From Hoeflea algicola (GTDB taxonomy: Bacteria > Pseudomonadota > Alphaproteobacteria > Rhizobiales > Rhizobiaceae), in assembly GCF_026619415.1 (NCBI RefSeq), contig NZ_JAOVZR010000003.1:165322-229321 (forward strand): 64,000 bases of DNA, given 5' to 3'. The position numbers and the translations under genes are program-made. Positions 56,248 to 64,000 of this stretch are shown here, piece by piece. The first letter of the stretch is position 1, and each line of letters begins with the position of its first letter. The notes under the pieces were generated by a model. The model was not told the DNA's origin, made no database searches, and saw only the letters and a list, made by a program, of their open reading frames with translations.

Positions 56248-56683
56248 GTCGATGATCATCGCGCTTCGGAGCCGTTCGCGCGAGAACACGTGACACTCAT
56301 TACCAAATTCGGGCAGGTCATAAGCACCCGGCGGGGGGCTTTTTGCCGCGACATTTATCGGCTGATTGGCAGAACGTGCGTCCATTGGTGAAGTCGTCAC
56401 TGACGAATGCCAGGCTCCGACCGTTCGTTGGCTCGTAATGGGCCGAGCATGCAATAACATTGAATCCGGATCACACCTCGGAGGCAGGCCAAGCCGAATC
56501 AGCGTATTCTTACAATTAAGTTCTAAGTGACATGAAGAATCGTGTCCATCCTGTCGTGATGGTAGTTGAGTGGATTGTGAATTCGAATGACACAGATAGC
56601 ATAAAGAACTTGTCGTTGATTTCGCCGATGCCCGAAAATCGCGGTCGCGACAATGCTCGCCCTTTCTTTCGAAGCAGAGGTAT
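56248..56683. other. intergenic stretch, nothing recognised
   Basis: About 435 bases between element 3 and the end of the N-ATPase operon. No gene or strong hairpin found. Confidence 0.45.
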
Positions 56684-57613
56684 TCAACGTTGCGTTGGAT
56701 AATTTGACGCCATCGCCGGCCTTGGGCGCCGCTTGCTCAGGGCTTCGAACCCAGCGATGATGTCGAGAAGTTCAGTTGTGATTTCGGATTGCCGAACTGA
56801 TCTGGTCTCTGCTTTCAGTTCCTCAAGCCTGTCATCGATCGATTGTTCGGCCTGTTGCATCAAGGCAAGCCGGGCGGCGTTCTCGGTCACCATTGCCTCG
56901 GCCGAGGCGCGGAAGAGGCTTGAGAAAAGATGCCCAATAACCAGTTCGGCAAGCAGATCCGAGGCAGGCATCGTGAAGCAAGGCAGGGACCTCGAAACCC
57001 ATGGTTGATCCACAAGGTCCGCAATCATTTTTGAATCGAGGGGCAGCAGCCTTCGTAATACAGGTTCTTGCGCAGAACCCGCGGTCCGCTCTGTAAAGGC
57101 AAGATCGACTGCGATTGGATCCGGCCCTGATTGGCGCGTGATGTCCTCAATTTGGGTGGCAAGAATGCCGGCAAGCCGGCCAATGCCATCGGCCGACGCG
57201 GGTGGCAACGATGTTTGCTCTGTCAAAATGCCCCGCGCGACCAGCGCATATTTCATCCGTGTGCCGACACACAAAACACGAGCAGGGATCGCATCAGGGC
57301 CATGCCTTTCGAGCTGCTTGAACAATTCGTCAGCCAGCCGTTCATTGTAGCCTCCGCACAGGCCGTGATCGGAACCGAACACAACAACCGCGCGCTTCGC
57401 TGGTATTTTCGTGGAAAGCAATAGCGCGCTGTTGTGGTGAACAAACGCCCGGAAGCCTTCCAGAATGGTCCGATGATACACTTCGATGGCCTGGGCGGCA
57501 TGTTCGTAAGGCAAAGCGTTGATGGCGGACAGGGTCTTCATCGTGTGAACGATCCCGCGAATGCTGGTCAGCGTGTCCGTGCGGTGTGAAAGGATCTCAA
57601 GCGTCTGGGCCAT
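56684..57613 (-). CDS. atpG: N-ATPase gamma subunit
   Basis: A 309-residue central-stalk subunit: N-terminal coiled coil ([23 protein letters not shown]), Rossmann-like middle with [17 protein letters not shown] and the C-terminal helix (about 245-300). Longer than housekeeping gamma, as in N-ATPases. Start at 57613 overlaps the alpha-subunit end by 17 bases; the in-frame extension to 57721 lies inside atpA and is ignored. Last gene of the operon. Confidence 0.88.
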   Translation of the reverse strand: MAQTLEILSHRTDTLTSIRGIVHTMKTLSAINALPYEHAAQAIEVYHRTILEGFRAFVHHNSALLLSTKIPAKRAVVVFGSDHGLCGGYNERLADELFKQLERHGPDAIPARVLCVGTRMKYALVARGILTEQTSLPPASADGIGRLAGILATQIEDITRQSGPDPIAVDLAFTERTAGSAQEPVLRRLLPLDSKMIADLVDQPWVSRSLPCFTMPASDLLAELVIGHLFSSLFRASAEAMVTENAARLALMQQAEQSIDDRLEELKAETRSVRQSEITTELLDIIAGFEALSKRRPRPAMASNYPTQR

Positions 57614-59135
57614 CTCCGCCTCCGATCGCCTCGCCCGCCCCGCGCGCAAGTTCGATGATCCGCTCGCGGTCTTCGTCACGCAGGGGTTCATTGGCAGCGA
57701 TCCGCGTTGCAATATCGCCAAGCGCGCCTGCTGCAGCCGCTCTCACACGTCCCATCGCGGCAATTGCTTCGGCCTCTGGCAGACCATCAAACAGCCCCTC
57801 CATAGCCGCGATCAGAACCGCCAATTGTTCGGCAGCCGCAATCGGATCGCGCTCGGGCTGCCTGAGGGCTGCGCGGACTGCGGCACCGCGTGCCAGGCGC
57901 GCCGTTGTCGCATCGTCGAGCCGCGTACCGAACCGGGCAAAGTCCTCCAGCTCTTCAAATTGTGAAAGCGTGACCCGCAGGTTGCCAGCCACGTCCCGAA
58001 ACGCGCGCAATTGCGCCTTGCCGCCGACACGCGACACCGACACCCCCAGATCGACCGCGGGAAACTGGTTCTTCCGCACCAGTCGCGGCGACAGATAGAT
58101 TTGGCCGTCGGTAATAGAGATTAGGTTAGTGGGGATGTAAGCGGACAGATTCTCGGCTTGGGTTTCGACCACCGGTAGCGCCGTGATCGAGCCGCCGCCC
58201 GCCTGTTCCGTGAAATTTCCGGCACGCTCCAGGAGCCGGGCATGCAAATAGAAAATGTCGCCGGGAAAGGCTTCGCGCCCTGGCGGACGCCGCAGCAGCA
58301 GCGACAGTTCACGATAAGAACGCGCGTGATGGGTCAGGTCGTCCATCACCACAAGAACATCGCGGCCCTGATCGGCGAAATACTCAGCCATGGTCATGGC
58401 GGCGAAAGGCGCGATGAACGATAGGCCCGGCGGATCCTCGTCCCCAGCAGAAATAACGATGGTGTTCTGCGTCATGTCGCCAGCCTTGATGGCCCCGATG
58501 ACCTTGGCCACCGCATCGCCGCGTTGACCGATGGCGCAATAGATGCAGATGACACCGGTTTTCTGCTGATTGAGGATCGCGTCCACGGCGATCGACGTCT
58601 TGCCGGTTTGCCGGTCACCAACGATCAGTTCGCGTTGGCCCAAGCCCACAGGCACCGCCGCGTCAATCGCCTTTATCCCTGTTGCCAGCGGGCGTGTGAT
58701 GGCGGAACGGTTGAGGATTTCGGTAGCTTCCGCCTCGATCGGGCGCCTTGCAACGGCGGTGATCAGGCCGTCTCCGTCACGGGCCCGGCCAAGCGCATCG
58801 ACGACACGGCCCAACAGAGCCGGTCCCACCGGCACGCTGACAACGTGCCGTGTACGCCGTACACCTTCGCCGACTGTTATTCGGTCGGAAGCGCCAAGCA
58901 AGACAACCCCCAGACGGTCGGGTTCGAGATCAAAGACGACCCCGCGCACACCGGACGCGAATTCCAGCAATTCATCGGACAGCGCACGGGCAAGGCCGGT
59001 CACGATGGCAATCCCGTCGCCCACCTCGCTGACCCGGCCGATTTCGGTCAGCACAGGAGTCGGAGAGGGCCCGTCCAGCAGCGCCTTCAGCAGAATGTCG
59101 TGATCTGTGTTGGTATAGGTACTTTCAATGCCCAT
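57597..59135 (-). CDS. atpA: N-ATPase alpha subunit
   Basis: A 512-residue nucleotide-binding (non-catalytic) subunit, with the Walker A motif GDRQTGKTS, the Walker B-like [11 protein letters not shown], and the [22 protein letters not shown] region, slightly diverged from common AtpA. Reading frame intact. Begins inside the atpF gene end (11-base overlap). Works with beta to form the head of the N-type F-ATPase. Confidence 0.94.
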   Translation of the reverse strand: MGIESTYTNTDHDILLKALLDGPSPTPVLTEIGRVSEVGDGIAIVTGLARALSDELLEFASGVRGVVFDLEPDRLGVVLLGASDRITVGEGVRRTRHVVSVPVGPALLGRVVDALGRARDGDGLITAVARRPIEAEATEILNRSAITRPLATGIKAIDAAVPVGLGQRELIVGDRQTGKTSIAVDAILNQQKTGVICIYCAIGQRGDAVAKVIGAIKAGDMTQNTIVISAGDEDPPGLSFIAPFAAMTMAEYFADQGRDVLVVMDDLTHHARSYRELSLLLRRPPGREAFPGDIFYLHARLLERAGNFTEQAGGGSITALPVVETQAENLSAYIPTNLISITDGQIYLSPRLVRKNQFPAVDLGVSVSRVGGKAQLRAFRDVAGNLRVTLSQFEELEDFARFGTRLDDATTARLARGAAVRAALRQPERDPIAAAEQLAVLIAAMEGLFDGLPEAEAIAAMGRVRAAAAGALGDIATRIAANEPLRDEDRERIIELARGAGEAIGGGDGPDA

Positions 59136-59895
59136 CGCTATCCACCTTCACGATGGGATCTTGGACCAGTCGTTCTTCCAGCATGGTGTCCAACTCCTCG
59201 ATGTAGCTGTCCACGGTCCATGCGACATGCACGGCACCCATGCGCAAGACCAGGCCGGCTGACTGCGCGGGGTCGGTTTCAAACTGCAACTTCTGACCCG
59301 GAATCAAGCCCTTCATATTCGCCACCAGCTTCGCGCGGGCAGCATCGGGCAGGACGTAGTGTGTCGTCACAACAGCCGGAGTGCCGGCATTAGCCGCCTT
59401 GCGCAAATCTGCCGCCATTGGCTTCAACTGACGCGCAACATGGGTGACAACGCGTTCCTCCAGCGTCTCATCGGCCAGATCATGCAGCGCCTTTCCGGTC
59501 AGCGACATCAGCAACGCTGCCCCTGACCGATGCAGATGCGCGATATATTTGCGCTTTTCCTGGGCCAGATGCGCTTCCCAGTCTTTTCTCTCTTGTTCCA
59601 GCCTCGCGCGCGCCTCCGCTATAAGGGTATCCCGTTCCGCCTCGGCTTTTTGGCGCTGGTTGTCGATCAGTGTGGCCTCGTTGGTGCGAAAATCGGCCGC
59701 CAAGTCGTTGTAGCGGGTTTCTGCGGCTTCGGCCTTTTCCCTTGCTCTGGACGCTTCCAACATCCGTTCGGCGATCTCGGTCTCACGGGCATCGATGCCA
59801 CTCAGGATTGGGCGGTACAGAAACCGCTTCAACAGCCACACCAGCACCAGAAAATTGATGAGCTGGGCGGCAATGGTGATCCAGTCAATAGACAT
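59125..59895 (-). CDS. atpF: N-ATPase b subunit
   Basis: A 256-residue peripheral-stalk protein: one N-terminal membrane helix (about 8-25), a long charged coiled coil (about 35-130) and a C-terminal domain. At 256 residues it is about 100 longer than normal b subunits; N-ATPase operons have no delta gene, and this extension is thought to take its place. It lies three bases after atpE. Confidence 0.88.
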   Translation of the reverse strand: MSIDWITIAAQLINFLVLVWLLKRFLYRPILSGIDARETEIAERMLEASRAREKAEAAETRYNDLAADFRTNEATLIDNQRQKAEAERDTLIAEARARLEQERKDWEAHLAQEKRKYIAHLHRSGAALLMSLTGKALHDLADETLEERVVTHVARQLKPMAADLRKAANAGTPAVVTTHYVLPDAARAKLVANMKGLIPGQKLQFETDPAQSAGLVLRMGAVHVAWTVDSYIEELDTMLEERLVQDPIVKVDSDGH

Positions 59896-59898
59896 GGC

Positions 59899-60186
59899 CT
59901 ATTGACCTGCGGTCTTTGCAAGTTCGAGCGCCGCGTTCCAGAACGGGTTGGCGAAGATCAGGATCATGGCCACCACAAAGCAATAGATAGCGGTCGATTC
60001 GATCATCGCGAGACTGACAAACAACGTCCGCGAAAGCGTTGGCCCGGCGTCTGGCTGCTGCGCAATTGCGCTCAGCGCCTGAGCCGCCGCACGGCCCTCA
60101 CCCAGCGCGGGGCCGATCGCGCCGAATGCAACAGTAAGTCCGGCAGTGAAAATCGAAATGGCGGCAATAATGGCAAGATCGGTCAT
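59899..60186 (-). CDS. atpE: N-ATPase c subunit with two membrane carboxylates
   Basis: A 95-residue hairpin of two membrane helices. Ion-site residues: Glu30 in ALGEGRA on helix 1, and Glu63 with Ser64 and Thr65 and Tyr68 in IESTAIY on helix 2; the ES/T..Y pattern is that of Na+-binding c rings, while Glu30 replaces the Gln of classical Na+ sites, as is typical for N-ATPases. Na+ transport has been predicted for the type, but H+ transport is not excluded. Overlaps the atpB stop by four bases. Confidence 0.92.
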   Translation of the reverse strand: MTDLAIIAAISIFTAGLTVAFGAIGPALGEGRAAAQALSAIAQQPDAGPTLSRTLFVSLAMIESTAIYCFVVAMILIFANPFWNAALELAKTAGQ

Positions 60187-60878
60187 TGGGTTTTCTTTTC
60201 TGTCTTGGATGTGCTCGGGTCCGCTGTCGCCGAAGAAATGTAGACCGTCGCGAGGATGGCAAAGATGTAGGCCTGGATCAGCCCGGTCAGCAGGCCCAGC
60301 ACGTCCATCACCACGGGGAAGAAAAACGGCGCCACGCTGAGCAGGATTGCCGCGATGACTGCACCGCTCATGATATTTCCATAAAGCCGGATGGCGAGCG
60401 ATATGCCGCGGGAAAACTCGCTGATGATGTTGAAGGGCAGCATGATGACCGAAGGTTGCATGTAGGTCTTCAGATACCCGCCGACGCCCCGGCTTGTCAT
60501 ACCAAAAAGCGGAACCGCAATCAGGACTGAGAACGCAAGTGCTGCCGTTGTCGAAAGCGAAGCGGTCGGCGGATCAAAGCCTGGCATCACGAGCATCAGG
60601 TTCGATGTGGCGATGAACAGGAAAAGCGTGCCTACGAAGTAAAGCAGGTTGCGCGACGGCCGTCTGGAAATTTCCTCGATCTGGCTCTGGATACCCTGCA
60701 CGATGACTTCCAGCATGGTGCGCCATCGGTTCGGCGGCACATCCGGGCACAGCTTGCGGGTGATCAACATGGATATGCCGGTTAGCACCGCCATGATAAT
60801 CTAGGTGTTGACGATCGTGGCATTGACGGGAATTCCCCATGCTTCAAAGACAATCGTGCTATCGGGTGTCAATTCCAT
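60183..60878 (-). pseudogene. atpB: N-ATPase a subunit with an in-frame TAG
   Basis: From the ATG at 60878 (MELTPDSTIVFEAWGIP) the frame reads 25 codons to TAG at 60801-60803, in place of the tryptophan seen in relatives (NTW-IIMAVLTG; TGG to TAG). The remaining 206 codons are open and carry the essential Arg in SLAIRLYGNIMSG. A restart at ATG 60794 would give a 203-residue protein lacking the N-terminal segment, so partial function cannot be ruled out. Its start overlaps atpR by ten bases. Confidence 0.88.
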
Positions 60879-61168
60879 CCTTTAGGCTCCATAGGCAGGC
60901 GGCGGGCCAAGGTCACGACGACAAGGCGCACAATGAGGAATGCCAGCGCATAGCCGACAAGGGTCCATGTACCGGTCTGTCCGACCGCCCAGCCAGCGGC
61001 TAACAAAAGTGCGATCCGCATCGCCGCGCTGAGCATCAGGGTCGTCGTTGGCCCTGCCGAAGCAAGGGCTACCCGCATGCCAAAGGCCAGCCCGGCAAAG
61101 TAGAACGCACCCATCGCCGCCCCGATGGCCAGCCCGGTCGTCAACGCTCCCCAGTCCATACCCGTCAT
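60869..61168 (-). CDS. atpR: N-ATPase AtpR membrane subunit
   Basis: A 99-residue membrane protein with three hydrophobic segments, the extra N-ATPase subunit thought to help bring the c subunits together. A conserved Arg lies in the second segment (AMRIALLLAAGW) and others in VRLVVVTLARRLP. The ATG at 61168 overlaps the atpQ stop by four bases; the frame open upstream is a shadow of atpQ. Confidence 0.8.
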   Translation of the reverse strand: MTGMDWGALTTGLAIGAAMGAFYFAGLAFGMRVALASAGPTTTLMLSAAMRIALLLAAGWAVGQTGTWTLVGYALAFLIVRLVVVTLARRLPMEPKGWN

Positions 61169-61448
61169 TCGCCGTCTCCCTCCTTTTCGATCCATGTCCA
61201 TGCGATCAGACCGCCCACAACGACTCCGCAAAGGATCAGTGCGATGGTCCACGAGAAATCCTGTGGTGCCACACGGTCCAGCCAAATGCCCAGAAACGCG
61301 CCTCCGACCGTCGGAACGGCGACCGACCAGCCGATCATGCCGAACGCACCGAGCCCACGCAGCGGGCTGGGCGCCGGATGATCGCGCGTGTTTTTCATCC
61401 TCTTAGCCCGCCGCGCGATGTCTTCTGCTGTCTTGTCGGGTTTTTCAA

Positions 61449-61452
<4 letters not shown>
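61165..61452 (-). CDS. atpQ: N-ATPase AtpQ membrane subunit
   Basis: A 95-residue protein with two membrane segments (about 36-58 and 68-88), related to AtpZ/AtpI. Conserved GAFLGIWLDR between them. Extra subunit of the N-ATPase type, possibly acting in ion supply or c-ring assembly. Overlaps atpC and atpR by four bases each. Confidence 0.82.
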
Positions 61453-63697
<2,245 letters not shown>

Positions 63698-64000
63698 ATG
63701 CCGCAGGAACACGAACTTACCGGCTCAATGGGCGTCACCGCCGGGCGACTATCGATCTATGCAGTTGGGATGAGCACGGGGATATTCCTCGCGATATCCT
63801 TCGTCTTGTGCGTCGGCTTCGGCCTGATCTTTCCTTCGATGACGATGTATCAGGCCTGGGTCCCACTTCTTCCTGGCTTTGTTTGGATCAGCCTGTCGGG
63901 CTTTGTCATCGGGCTGGCCGAGGCCTTCGCCTACGGCTGGTTTATCGCGATCGTATTCGTTCCGCTGTTCAACTACTTTTCCCAAAGGGCTGCCAAATGA
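63698..64000 (+). CDS. DUF5676 small membrane protein, second copy
   Basis: A 100-residue paralogue of the protein at 30371-30652, with the same FVLCVGFGLIFP, GLAEAFAYGW and PLFNYFS signatures and two membrane segments. The start at 63698 follows a gcgggga site. The stop is the last codon of the window. Divergent from the N-ATPase operon. Confidence 0.85.
   Translation: MPQEHELTGSMGVTAGRLSIYAVGMSTGIFLAISFVLCVGFGLIFPSMTMYQAWVPLLPGFVWISLSGFVIGLAEAFAYGWFIAIVFVPLFNYFSQRAAK

Overview
The window looks like an accessory region (genomic island or large plasmid segment) of an alphaproteobacterium. The support is the codon usage, the close fit of the IS66 and IS5-type transposases and the CueR/CopA pair to Rhizobiales/Rhodobacterales relatives, and Tat- and Sec-exported copper proteins typical of that class. 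This is a judgement from protein sequence only; no search was run. I saw no tRNA, rRNA, CRISPR array, phage or conjugation gene.

Layout. (1) 0-8.5 kb: a DUF2933 membrane protein, an isoprenylcysteine methyltransferase-like protein and a complete arginine deiminase operon (YfcC-type transporter, arcA, arcB, arcC), then a CBS-BON protein, a DUF6629 membrane protein and an archaeal-type (type II) glyceraldehyde-3-phosphate dehydrogenase. (2) 8.7-24 kb: a large copper-handling block, mostly on the minus strand, with two multicopper oxidases plus the tail of a third, two CusF-like proteins (one frameshifted), two cupredoxins, a TolC-type outer-membrane lipoprotein, several small secreted Cys/His/Met-rich proteins, a tandem triplication of an unrecognised secreted protein, cytochrome c', a DUF411 / L,D-transpeptidase / cytochrome c / acyltransferase operon and a second L,D-transpeptidase. 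(3) 24-33.5 kb: a two-component system divergent from a Met-rich EF-hand protein, a 33-residue membrane peptide, DUF302, a YafK-type L,D-transpeptidase, YHS, DUF5676, a beta-propeller and a cation/proton antiporter. (4) 33.5-39 kb: an insertion-sequence graveyard (IS481 remnant, copA remnant, complete IS66, two IS5-type elements) with two host genes broken by it. (5) 39-44.5 kb: copA-cueR divergent from a CopZ-like chaperone, an ECF sigma factor with a cysteine-rich tail and a second CBS-BON protein. (6) 45.6-55 kb: an orphan Rieske protein, then a tightly coupled run of beta-CASP RNase (frameshifted), NMP phosphorylase, PRPP synthetase, cytochrome c and a CopB-type ATPase, followed by another cytochrome c, a saccharopine-dehydrogenase-like protein and a membrane protein. 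(7) 55.4-63.3 kb: a third IS5-type element and an N-ATPase operon (atpDCQRBEFAG order) in which atpD and atpB each carry an in-frame stop. A second DUF5676 gene closes the window.

Together the genes describe copper export and oxidation in the periplasm (CopA and CopB ATPases, CopZ, CueR, multicopper oxidases, cupredoxins, CusF, DUF411) and energy supply when respiration is limited (arginine fermentation to ATP, nucleotide recycling from RNA, N-ATPase, several cytochromes c). The island is partly decaying: atpB, atpD, the RNase gene, one cusF-like gene, one multicopper oxidase, an ion channel and a small membrane protein are all damaged, several of them by or next to insertion sequences.
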